Positions 42,101 to 46,287 of a stretch of DNA of 54,989 nt are shown here, piece by piece. A program made the position numbers and the translations under genes. The notes below the pieces were generated by a model. That model was not told the origin of the DNA. It made no database searches and saw nothing but the letters and a program-made list of their open reading frames with translations. Source of the DNA: Didymodactylos carnosus (taxonomy: Eukaryota > Rotifera > Eurotatoria > Philodinida > Philodinidae); assembly GCA_905250885.1 (NCBI GenBank), contig CAJNOQ010000322.1, positions 1 to 54,989 on the forward strand. The letters run 5' to 3'. Each line of letters starts with the position of its first letter. The stretch's first letter is position 1.

Positions 42101-45100
42101 TCAAAAATAGACAATAATTTATTTTTAAAAAGATAAATCAAATTTAAACTATTCAACTTTAAACTATTTAAATTTCTTAATTTGAATTTTATCGCTTACT
42201 TTGTTTTACTTAACAAGTTTTCGGTGATTATTAAGTGATTTAAAACATTTTCTTTACTTCAATTTTAACAACAAATTACATCTGACAGTTTTACTATTGA
42301 AAAAACATCAAGAAAACATAAAAAAAGGTTAATTCATTTCTGTAAAAGTTATTCTGTCATGTTTTATTTCGTTTGCCTTTCCGACACACGTCCTGTACAA
42401 ACCATTACCTAACTTTTCCTTCTTTTAGATGGAGGAAATTCTTAGTTACAACTTTTATAGCGAGAGCTTTCTTAGTGAAGGTGTATTACAAAAATGCTTG
42501 ACAAGCGCTTAACCAAGTACTTTAAAAAATTTGTAAGTAGCTAAGTGCTTGCTCTTAAGTACATTTACTAAGGGTTCAACTGCATTCAATAATTACTTTC
42601 GTTTTTTATTAGTTCTTTAGGTTTAGCCTCGATTCGTCTCTAATAACTCACTGCTATTGTTGTATAATCTTCCCAAGCGATTTAAGGACAAATCCGGGGG
42701 ACACCGTCCGCTGTACGACATGTATTTTTGCTCGCAAAAATTAGCGAACAAACCAAGTATGGAGATTCTTTTTATCAAAATCGTATGATTCAAAGGTTAT
42801 TTATTTTTAAAACCATTTATGAAAAAAATGTGGTCAGACAATAACACTATTAGTGAGTACAATGACTTACTTAAACTAAGTCATTATTTTCGTTCATTTT
42901 TATTTTGAATATTGCACATTCCATCAGCATTTTCGATCAGAGTGAAAGGTAGTGATGAGTTTTCCATTCTAAAAGTTTTTCTGCTAAAACTATGCTCTAA
43001 CAATTACATAATTAATAACTAATAAAAGGATGATTATTATCATGGAATAAATAGACATAGCAACACTGTCGATCAGTGGTACATGCGATAATACAATAAA
43101 AATCATCGACAGAAAAGTAGGTGGTATTCTATTGAACTATGATTTATCTTAATAATGTGGTAAAAAAATATTATGTCAGAATAGGTATCAGACAGAATAA
43201 AAAAATCATATTAGTATAGTCACTCCCACAGGCATCTTTTCCTCTGATTAGCTTCTAATTAGTATTAACATAATTTTTTTTAAGATTACTATTTTTGCTC
43301 ACATTTCTTCTCTTCATCTTGTTTTCTTCTAGTTAATCACGTATGTTGTTTGTTGTCATAGTGTTCACAAGGCATGCGAATGCCCAGAATAAAATAAAAT
43401 CTACAGTAACACTTGCAATCGAATTTTGTAAGTAATATCAAACGTTAGACTGTACTATGATAATCCATTCTATTTTCTAGCGGTAACATATGTGCCGGAA
43501 AGGACGGTTGTGCAAACGCAAAAGCAATCTATAATATTTCAAGCATATCGTCTTATCTCAAATAATGATTGTCGTGATAATAATCGAAAACTGACGTACG
43601 TCAGGAAATAGAAAATGTCGCGACTCAAATAGACAGAACGCACAAATGAGTTTTCATAGTTTTCTGTTGTATTTTTTTTGTGTACAATATGTAACAATCT
43701 ACTCTTTTCTAATTGTGTGTGTTATTGAACTATGTCTTATCAATAAATTCGATATAACACCAATCGGTATGGTTTGTTTTAGAAAACCAACTGTAGACCT
43801 TCGTCAAAATATGTGATTGATGAATTAGAAATGAAAACAAATAATATATATGTCCCTTAATAAGGAGGACGTCCGGTGGCAAAGAGAAAATTATATAAAG
43901 AAAAACGGCTAAAGAGCTAAGAGAACTGGCGGCTACTTTGTTTAATGTTCAACGACCTGAATAGTCTAGAGAAATTTTGTGAATCTAACCGGAGTAGAAG
44001 AAAGAAAAAAAAGATATCGTGCGAGGATAAATGAACAGAACAAGAAACAGCGGAACATATAACATCATTTTGTCTGTTCAGCCAGATAAAAACATGGCTT
44101 TCTCTGTTTAGAATCTAAATACAAGTGGTCATCACGAGCAAGCGGGAAAAAGTATTGAAAGTACTTTTCTTTCTAATAGAATTGAAAAGCGACTTGAAAT
44201 TTCTAAAAGGATGCGATGCAAGTTAACTACGGTCATTTTTCATCCCACGATTTTTCTCAAAACATTGTATATGGCGATGATCAGTGTCTGAGTAAAACTG
44301 CCATTTCAGATTAAATTCAAGCTTAAAAATCTGTCGGAATGTCAAGAGACACTTTTTTCTGAACAATGTACTTCCAAGACTTATTTCACTTCTGGCTATA
44401 CGCTAATCATAAAAACCTACTTCCGTCAATCAGAATATAACATAATAACATAGGTGAATCGACGCAGACTTTTATGTTCTTAAAATTTGAAAAAAATATA
44501 AAAAAACGAGTTTGAACCCTGCAAAGATGTACCAGATTCAACTACTAAAAAATATTTTGAGAAAACTTGTTTTAAGGTTCTGTTCTGCTTAAGTCGATTC
44601 TGTTTTTGACGTAAATTCTGAGTATTTCGTTTACCTAGATTAAAATATCCTGCAGGATCTTATATGTTTCCTAGAATTCCTACAATATCCTATGGATATC
44701 AATTTATCCTTTAGACGTATATGAGGGTGCCACTTAGATATGGTCTATCATTCATTCATCGTTTTATTTTCCGTGAAACAATCTATATAAACATACAGCA
44801 GCAAAAACAAACATTAAATCTTTTCCAATAACTTATCGAAATGTGAACTCAAGAGTGAGTCATATGCAGATAAAAGATCTGTATGGCACGGGCAGTCATA
44901 TAATTACACCTTAATAGATGTAATGGCCTATTTTACTAAAATCTGTACAAAAAAAGGAGATAATAGAAACAACTGTATATGGTGCAACTATATAATTTTA
45001 AACGTATTCTATGAAATCCTTTAAAAATTACACGAGATCCTGTCGAATCCTACATAGGATCTGATCAGATCATGTTGGATCCAACTGTATAATCTGAGAG

Positions 45101-45374
45101 AATCCAATTGTAGGCATCCTACAACATTTCTACCGCTAATATTACCTACGTATTTCCTACCCGATCTCGCCAGATCCTATAATAGATTCCTATAAGATCT
45201 TATAAGAGCCAATTAGGATCCGACTATAGGATTTATTAGTGTAGATACTGAAAAATGACCATAGTCATTATATTGCATCCTTACATGTTTTTAGTCAAAA
45301 GCATGAGATCAATAAACTATTCGAATTAACGTACCTGTATCATTGTCTAACAGATATTTAAAGTGATTATCCAT
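1..45374 (-). CDS. unc-89: Giant obscurin/UNC-89-like protein (Ig-SH3-SH3-DH-PH-Ig-PEVK), 3' end outside window
   Basis: Forty-six coding exons, in 5'-3' order on the minus strand: 45335-45374, 37261-37551, 36302-36702, 34708-34798, 34356-34611, 31034-31128, 30781-30978, 30527-30630, 30360-30446, 30147-30293, 29968-30076, 22789-22904, 21857-22063, 19715-19803, 19446-19616, 19207-19372, 19051-19140, 18637-18972, 18443-18599, 16628-16749, 16346-16562, 16143-16285, 15986-16079, 15856-15924, 15605-15794, 15376-15551, 14747-15295, 14256-14678, 14056-14199, 13783-13989, 13418-13732, 12959-13361, 12310-12898, 11651-12256, 9696-11586, 8355-9631, 7936-8278, 7738-7878, 6815-7210, 6565-6759, 6214-6360, 5877-6149, 5137-5815, 3676-5068, 2386-3294, 1-177. 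Every junction is GT-AG and the phases chain to 5,073 codons without a stop. SH3-DH-PH followed by many Ig domains is the signature of obscurin/UNC-89, giant M-line scaffolds and Rho activators. The C-terminal kinases of that family, if present, lie beyond the left edge. Exon placements are read by eye, without transcripts. Confidence 0.8.
178..2385 (-). other. Intron between the PEVK exon and the last visible Ig exon
   Basis: A 2.2-kb intron bounded by GTAGGT (2385) and TTTTCAG (178). Two overlapping plus-strand frames at 604-980 have no splice or homology support. I see no mobile element or RNA gene in it. Confidence 0.6.
2386..3290. repeat. 15-bp coding minisatellite
   Basis: On the plus strand, words such as CTTCTCTTCAACTGG and CTTTTCTTCAACCAC repeat with a 15-bp period for about 900 bp, differing at a few positions. 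The period is a multiple of three and no word contains a stop codon in most frames. This gives long open frames on both strands, but only the minus-strand frame encoding KPVEE is flanked by phase-matched splice sites. Confidence 0.9.
2386..3294 (-). CDS. unc-89: PEVK-like tract of the giant protein (303 residues)
   Basis: One 909-bp phase-0 exon, residues about 4712-5014, is made almost entirely of Pro, Glu, Val and Lys with some Gln and Ile. The unit is five residues, K-P-V-E-(E/Q) or K-V-V-E-E, repeated about 60 times and encoded by a 15-bp tandem repeat. A longer motif, VVEEKPEQVVEKPVEEKP, recurs about five times with small changes. Only the first few residues (PQPQEFEQ) depart from the pattern. 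In titin and insect titin-like proteins, PEVK segments are unstructured entropic springs; that is known of the family, and a spring role here is inference. The splice sites are good (acceptor TTTCAG before 3294, donor CAA-GTAGGT at 2385). Confidence 0.82.
3676..9775 (-). CDS. unc-89: Ig21-Ig35: repeated two-Ig (A+B) modules of the giant protein
   Basis: The end of exon 9696-11586 and exons 8355-9631, 7936-8278, 7738-7878, 6815-7210, 6565-6759, 6214-6360, 5877-6149, 5137-5815 and 3676-5068 encode fifteen Ig-like domains of two alternating types. Type A starts EGD-(S/T)-(V/L)-T and has LLKNGxP and YS(V/I)xI; it has no cysteine pair. Type B starts (R/K)PxxxxMxLPxDxF, keeps one cysteine (LTIECKF) or none, and ends YELR-x-x-x-L-I-V-x-T-P-x-I-x-V. 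The pairs are Ig21/22, 23/24, 25/26, 28/29, 30/31, 32/33 and 34/35; Ig27 is an A type without a B partner. Pairs are joined by Glu/Pro/Gln-rich spacers. No domain has both core cysteines, consistent with a cytoplasmic protein. Confidence 0.85.
9775..12720 (-). CDS. unc-89: Ig11-Ig20 of the giant protein
   Basis: The 3' part of exon 12310-12898, exon 11651-12256 and most of exon 9696-11586 (1,891 bp) encode ten tandem Ig domains of about 95 residues. Each starts with a variant of (I/F)xxPL, such as PVHIIQPLVDTKV, LQFTKRLPQSIDV and LQIIQPLPQQLNL. Each has a W-(F/Y)-K-(D/N)-(G/N) core and a D-x-G-x-Y motif near the end. Several have both cysteines (Ig19: LTLLCET and GSYTCQVED); others have lost one or both (Ig11: LRLVVET; Ig17: GQYHIEFPN). 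Six domains, or parts of them, fall within one intronless exon, so introns were lost or the block duplicated within an exon. Confidence 0.85.
12720..13660 (-). CDS. unc-89: Ser/Arg/Pro-rich disordered linker of the giant protein
   Basis: Parts of exons 13418-13732, 12959-13361 and 12310-12898 encode roughly 260 residues without a globular fold. It is crowded with SP, RS and RxxS motifs, for example SPRTRTPDLGLTRSSLSP and FSPSRSPRRTPSRES. The stretch VTF-(R/S)-PS-x-SP appears twice, about 90 residues apart, suggesting internal duplication. One short conserved-looking segment (AKLSMPPVYEELDEQQRHR) could be a binding motif (inference). It separates the Ig4-Ig10 block from Ig11. Confidence 0.72.
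13418..15295 (-). CDS. unc-89: Ig6-Ig10 of the giant protein plus start of the Ser/Arg linker
   Basis: Exons 14747-15295, 14256-14678, 14056-14199, 13783-13989 and 13418-13732, residues about 1388-1933. Exon 14747-15295 encodes two Ig domains: Ig6 with VEWIKGEH and DQGDYVCQSG; Ig7 with AIFECQL, IEWYHNN and DDGEYSIRVD. Exon 14256-14678 encodes Ig8 (IIFECEL, MLWFKSN, DEGDYMASTG) and starts Ig9, which is completed in 14056-14199 (LSCETS, VVWYHRD, GEVVCKIRE). Ig10 spans the next two exons (VLNCES, FQWFKDG, DEGVYTCVTREG). All intron phases here are 1, as expected for tandem Ig duplication. The last exon then enters low-complexity linker (RTPRSEERYG). Confidence 0.83.
15376..16749 (-). CDS. unc-89: Acidic linker, Ig4 and Ig5 of the giant protein
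   Basis: Exons 16628-16749, 16346-16562, 16143-16285, 15986-16079, 15856-15924, 15605-15794 and 15376-15551, residues about 1051-1387. After PH comes an acidic linker (FVEEVEMIETTTESDEQN). A Ser/Thr segment then leads into Ig4 (PKFLKKLNDALATGEGD, VLECLV, ATWFQNN, DGGIYSIKVSNHAG), which has the first cysteine but not the second. Two small exons carry a charged connector (MSDERTIREDLVIREGSP). Ig5 has VTLKCTI, ATWLKNGVEIHPGG and DSGIYEIDVKNPYG. The Ig-after-PH arrangement matches UNC-89. Confidence 0.8.
16750..18442 (-). other. Intron after the PH domain
   Basis: A 1.7-kb intron, phase 1, joining the PH-domain end (LKSLG) to the acidic linker (GFVEEVEM). The content is AT-rich unique-looking DNA with A/T runs near 18290-18370. 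No gene was seen. Confidence 0.6.
18443..19803 (-). CDS. unc-89: DH (RhoGEF) and PH domains of the giant protein
   Basis: Exons 19715-19803, 19446-19616, 19207-19372, 19051-19140, 18637-18972 and 18443-18599 cover residues about 715-1050. The DH domain opens with RRYVFADIVESERQYVSDL (conserved region 1). It has FAFHKVLFLTDL in the middle and NGPIQRLEKYKIILQELIKYT (conserved region 3, usually P-V-Q-R-x-x-K-Y). DH domains exchange GDP for GTP on Rho-family GTPases. The PH domain includes LKRYDAVLIKDD, RFLYLFRNKIVICRRKR, FIQENF and a C-terminal helix AKMSLVRSLRENL. The tryptophan usual in that helix is absent. The exon ending at 19207 uses an unusual donor, GTTCGT; the more consensus-like GTAATG four bases downstream would break the frame. 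Confidence 0.85.
19715..20316 (-). CDS. unc-89: Alternative first exon: Cys/Ser/Tyr-rich N-terminus leading into DH-PH
   Basis: An open frame from ATG 20316 runs 200 codons to the donor at 19714 and is spliced in frame to the first DH exon. In-frame TGA lies three codons upstream of the ATG, so translation should start here. The first 171 residues are unlike the rest of the protein: rich in Ser, Tyr, Arg and His, with a cysteine cluster (CHHCPCKNCRLKR, then CYCEN), and no recognised domain. The main isoform instead enters this exon at 19803, after the strong acceptor TTTCTCATTGCAG, giving exon 19715-19803. No acceptor of suitable phase precedes the ATG, and a TATA box sits about 60 bp upstream. 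I read this as an internally initiated RhoGEF isoform. Transcript evidence is lacking. Confidence 0.6.
20372..20379 (-). promoter_or_regulatory. TATA box of a probable internal promoter
   Basis: TATAAATA on the minus strand, preceded by a CT-rich run (CTATCTCTCTC), lies 56-63 bp upstream of the ATG at 20316. A start site about 30 bp downstream would give a 5' leader of roughly 30 nt. AT-rich DNA yields chance TATA words; the position relative to an ATG-initiated exon that has no usable upstream acceptor is what makes this one worth listing. Confidence 0.45.
20380..21856 (-). other. Upstream part of the SH3-to-DH intron, including the internal promoter region
   Basis: For the main isoform the intron runs from 21856 to 19804; the alternative first exon lies in its 3' part. 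The stretch above the TATA box holds a CA microsatellite and A/T-rich DNA. A plus-strand frame at 20467-20787 has low-complexity, Lys/Met-rich sequence and is probably not a gene. Confidence 0.5.
21094..21168. repeat. Interrupted (CA)n microsatellite
   Basis: Runs of CA dinucleotides are broken at regular steps by extra C or AA, so they read as tandem blocks of (CA)n-C. It lies about 0.7 kb upstream of the internal promoter. Confidence 0.9.
21857..22063 (-). CDS. unc-89: Second SH3 domain of the giant protein, single exon
   Basis: A 69-codon exon, residues about 646-714, encoding a full SH3: YFANSDYQPSAPDGIALVEN for the ALYDY/RT-loop region, VDVLDS, then YFLVRTKPRKDEKPKVGWV with the long n-Src/distal segment, and ACFLEKK at the end. 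In UNC-89 and obscurin an SH3 sits directly before DH-PH, and this one occupies that place. The exon ends at phase 0 (CAG then GTAGGA), matching a phase-0 acceptor at 19804-19805, so the next residues would be INRRNTREVYPDD and then the DH domain. Confidence 0.82.
22789..22904 (-). CDS. unc-89: Short Ser-rich linker exon between the two SH3 domains
   Basis: A 39-residue exon (residues about 607-645) with sequence such as KQRSFGKKSGSNLEKR followed by DKDSSSSSDDIKTMIE. It lies alone between a 7,063-bp intron and a 725-bp intron. The phases (needs two bases at the start, ends at phase 0) match the flanking SH3 exons, and both splice sites are consensus (donor GTATGT). There is no known domain. 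The RSFG and SSSSSDD segments look like phosphorylation sites for basophilic and acidophilic kinases respectively (inference). Confidence 0.65.
23871..24661. mobile_element. hAT-like element inserted in the fold-back arm
   Basis: The ends are CAGAATTGCC and GGCAACCCTG-type (reverse complement CAGGGTTGCTAGG), typical of hAT termini. The flanks GTTGGTCA (23863-23870) and GTTGATCA (24662-24669) are 8-bp target duplications with one mismatch. It has no transposase and contains the smaller element 24005-24368. Confidence 0.65.
24005..24368. mobile_element. hAT-like MITE nested inside another hAT-like element
   Basis: It starts CAGAGATGTGCAACCCG and ends CGGGTACC...GTGCACATTTCTA read inward from the other strand. 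The 8-bp target duplication CACTGAAA is exact (23997-24004 and 24369-24376). Near both ends, CCCGA and GGTAC words are repeated, as in hAT subterminal transposase-binding repeats. It is non-coding and 364 bp long. Confidence 0.8.
24881..24913. repeat. Perfect short hairpin inside the fold-back element
   Basis: GGTGTGCTGAC at 24881-24891 is the exact reverse complement of GTCAGCACACC at 24903-24913, with an 11-base loop. It sits just inside the inner end of the element's left arm. Confidence 0.7.
29610..29879. mobile_element. hAT-like MITE next to the first SH3 exons
   Basis: The termini TAGAGATGAACGAGTAC and the inverted GTACTCGCTCATCTCTG match at nearly every position. The flanks GAGTATCA (29602-29609) and GAGTATCC (29880-29887) differ by one base. 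GAGTAC/GAGTAT words repeat just inside both ends. It is 270 bp and non-coding; the open frames crossing it (29584-29808, 29823-30071) are incidental. Confidence 0.78.
29968..30293 (-). CDS. unc-89: First SH3 domain of the giant protein (two exons)
   Basis: Exons 30147-30293 and 29968-30076 encode residues about 522-606. The SH3 signature is complete: FLSDFILKED for the opening strand (in place of the usual ALYDY), MSKGDIVEIVD for the RT-to-n-Src region, KWLVRN with the conserved tryptophan, and VCYVPPELLEV with the closing P-x-x-L. SH3 domains bind proline-rich peptides. An Asp/Glu-rich tail (YEVFDEEQQEAPK) follows. A hAT-like MITE ends 88 bp downstream, at 29879. The next exon lies across a 7-kb intron. 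Confidence 0.8.
30360..30630 (-). CDS. unc-89: Acidic/Ser linker before the first SH3 (two exons)
   Basis: Exons 30527-30630 and 30360-30446 give about 64 residues. The first is rich in Glu, Ser and Asp (EPDSSELEERSSNVSDSEQS). The second is His/Arg-rich (IDKHVRQHRQSRLSAHSGEQ). No domain is recognised. The second exon opens with an in-frame ATG exactly at its acceptor. I treat this as internal, because the acceptor and phases fit continuous translation from Ig3. Confidence 0.65.
30781..31128 (-). CDS. unc-89: Ig3 of the giant protein (two exons)
   Basis: Exons 31034-31128 and 30781-30978 encode a second Ig with the same intron position as Ig2, residues about 362-457. The motifs are APEFIIKPSNRTIHEGD, VVWMKLG for the tryptophan region, and DSGEFTCLASNMMGA for the F strand with its cysteine. 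The B-strand cysteine is missing. Junction phases are 2, 1 and 1. It is followed by the acidic linker that leads to the first SH3. Confidence 0.82.
31190..31870. repeat. AAGATCTTA/AAGATTTTA-rich repeat in the intron between Ig2 and Ig3
   Basis: Clusters of AAGATCTTA, TAAGATTT and close variants occur at 31230-31330 and 31640-31850 in both orientations, separated by unique sequence. The layout resembles other elements in the window with subterminal word repeats, but I could not define termini or a target duplication. Confidence 0.4.
32637..32935. mobile_element. hAT-like MITE in the Ig2-Ig3 intron
   Basis: The 5' end is CTGAGCTGGAACCGGTTGA; the 3' end, read on the other strand, is CAGAGCTGGAACTAGTTGA. 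ACCGG words repeat inside. The flanks GGCTATCT (32629-32636) and AGCTACCT (32936-32943) agree at 6 of 8 positions, so the insertion is probably older than the others. Confidence 0.6.
33090..33541. mobile_element. Fold-back element containing a second, inserted fold-back
   Basis: The outer arms run about 33092-33228 and 33407-33539 (shared TTTATAAATCGTAAATCAAA and GACGCAGAC). The inverted repeat continues inward to a loop near 33360 once bases 33233-33326 are removed. Those 94 bp are themselves a hairpin (CCTAGCGAAAGTTCTTG with its complement), flanked by GATC on both sides. Confidence 0.7.
34356..34798 (-). CDS. unc-89: Ig2 of the giant protein (two exons)
   Basis: Exons 34708-34798 and 34356-34611 encode one Ig-like domain, residues about 246-345, split by a phase-1 intron just before the C strand. 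It begins KPVIIIQPPSLISVKEGE and keeps the tryptophan (IRWLKGG) and the D-x-Y motif (SDSDVYEIIAQN). The B-strand cysteine is replaced (HINSTI) and the F-strand cysteine is isoleucine. A short basic segment (KIKRLKVDGLFAYGSR) leads to Ig3. Ig3 is split at the same place and phase, so Ig2 and Ig3 look like tandem duplicates. Confidence 0.8.
35788..36141. mobile_element. Fold-back MITE in the linker-Ig2 intron
   Basis: Arms of roughly 150 bp face each other: CTTTCAGAACTCCTG at 35789 pairs with CAGAGGTTCTGAAAG ending at 36140. GTGTCTTCAGGA and GGACACGTTTTGAGAA are also conserved between arms. The loop is about 35935-36005. It is non-coding; no clear target duplication. Confidence 0.65.
36302..36702 (-). 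CDS. unc-89: Ser/Pro/Arg-rich linker exon of the giant protein
   Basis: This 134-residue exon (residues about 110-244) has no globular domain. Its first third is a dense run of SP and RS dipeptides (RKRSQSPSPTRSPARTLS and similar), a likely substrate for proline-directed kinases. The remainder is acidic and polar, with a short helix-prone stretch (KLERVTEELETLITAEH). The UNC-89 family has comparable KSP/SP-rich linkers. Splice sites are clean: acceptor after 36702 and donor GTAAGC at 36301. It sits between Ig1 and Ig2. No specific partner can be named. Confidence 0.75.
37261..37551 (-). CDS. unc-89: Ig1 of the giant protein, single exon
   Basis: This 97-codon exon holds one whole I-set Ig domain, residues about 14-108. 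The domain starts at APEIVRR. The B-strand cysteine is in TFTCTI, the core tryptophan in RWYYGD and the F-strand cysteine in DEGAYRCIATN, so this domain has the full cysteine pair that most of the later ones lack. Both ends are phase 1, the usual phase for shuffled Ig exons. It ends at TVL, where the Ser/Pro linker follows. Confidence 0.85.
38171..38355. mobile_element. hAT-like MITE with exact target duplication
   Basis: Termini are TAGTGACGGAGCCACC and, on the other strand, TAGCGGCGGAACCAGG. The flanks are identical 8-mers, CTATGAAG at 38163-38170 and 38356-38363. It is 185 bp with internal GGGCTA/AGCCC words and no coding capacity. Confidence 0.75.
39568..39668. repeat. 19-bp inverted repeat
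   Basis: GTTCAGTTTTTGACACTGA at 39568-39586 is the exact reverse complement of 39650-39668, with a 63-bp spacer. It could be the ends of a small fold-back element. Confidence 0.6.
39988..40530. repeat. Possible MITE with CGATTAAT word repeats
   Basis: Both ends carry many copies of (C)GATTAAT(CG/TG) in opposite orientation (40000-40130 and 40440-40520), with about 300 bp of different sequence between. The architecture is like the hAT-like MITEs in this window, but terminal repeats are imperfect and no 8-bp duplication is visible. Confidence 0.4.
44209..45280. mobile_element. 1.07-kb terminal-inverted-repeat element beside the first exon
   Basis: The left end GGATGCGATGCAAG followed by ACGGTCATTTTTCA matches the right end read in reverse, GGATGCAATATAATG followed by ATGGTCATTTTTCA, over about 32 bp. 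Inside the right half, ATCCTA and GATCCTAT words are repeated many times in both orientations (44650-45240). No transposase frame was seen. It ends 55 bp before the proposed first coding exon. No target duplication was resolved. Confidence 0.6.
45335..45374 (-). CDS. unc-89: Probable first coding exon of the giant gene (13 codons)
   Basis: The ATG at 45374 opens 13 codons (MDNHFKYLLDNDT) and ends one base into the next codon at a good donor (GTACGT, 45334-45329). Exon 37261-37551 needs exactly one preceding base, so the junction reads DNDT-A-PEIVRR and runs straight into Ig1. A TAA lies in frame three codons upstream of the ATG, which supports this start. The cost is an intron of 7,783 bp (37552-45334). 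I found no other ATG-plus-donor exon of the right phase in that interval, but I could not search it exhaustively. The IFT81 stop codon is about 0.9 kb upstream on the same strand; no TATA box is evident before this exon. Confidence 0.6.
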
Positions 45375-46287
45375 ACGTAATTAAATGTTAACAATTTGAT
45401 GATTAGTAAAAGTGGTACAGCCGTTTTTGATCGGTGACAAAATCCTTTATCTTATCATCAATGTCAAACAGCATCTCTTTCTCTGTCTTTGTTGATACTT
45501 TGATATCTCAGAAGAAAATATCATCAAATGGACATATCATCAAGTGGAAAAGATAGATAGCAAATGAAAAAAGAAATAATGATAAAGAAATATTTTGCTA
45601 GAAGAGAAACACACAAGAGGAAAGCAATGGTGCTAGTTTTTCCTCAATATACTCCTTATAGAATAAATATAACTTATATAGCAGAAGAAAAAGTATTATA
45701 CATACAAAAAATCTTTTCTTTTTTTTGTTTTGCTCGGACATATACATACTTAAAGCATATACAAATCTTACTTATTTCCTTATGTCATATACAGACATAA
45801 TTTCTTTGCTACTATTGTTATTAGGTTTCCTGTGTTATTTTTTCCTTATTGGCATTGTTGTTTATGTTATATCGAGTAGTATTAACTAGAATTATTCTTA
45901 TCATGATCAAAGCGTAGAAAAAAATATTATGATTATTCATTAAACGATAGAAAATAAGAATCAATGCAGACAACGTTCAATATGCAAGATTCTAACTGAT
46001 CATCATCATTTATATGATTTAGCCATTAACAAAGTTTACGTTCTAAATGTGAAATTCTAATTACAACAAAAATAAGACTAATAAAAATCTGAATGAATGA
46101 ACAGTGATATTTTTCGAAGTCACTCTTACTTCAACAGGTTTAGATAATACTCATATCAAAACGTAACATATGTTTAAAATTTATAACAACAAAACATCGG
46201 ATAATATGAAAAAAATACACAAATTAATTGCGTATAATTCTTTTAAATTACAAAAAATACAGAAAGAAAAGCAGACGATCATCATTT
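45375..46287. other. Intergenic region between IFT81 and the giant gene
   Basis: About 0.9 kb separates the IFT81 stop codon from the proposed start of the giant gene, so it should contain the IFT81 3'UTR and the giant gene's promoter. Several TTGATGATAT words lie on the minus strand at 45500-45545. No TATA box or consensus polyadenylation signal could be assigned. A plus-strand frame at 45564-45800 looks random. Confidence 0.5.

Larger units (their letters stand above)
37552..45334 (-). other. Proposed first intron of the giant gene
   Basis: 7.8 kb without convincing coding exons. It contains the hAT-like MITE at 38171-38355, an inverted repeat at 39568-39668, an AT-rich repeat near 40.0-40.5 kb, a short CA run at 41556-41577 and the element at 44209-45280. 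Frames at 41047-41262 and 41739-41975 are Lys/Phe-rich and look random. If exon 45335-45374 is not the true first exon, part of this stretch is the promoter region. Confidence 0.5.
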
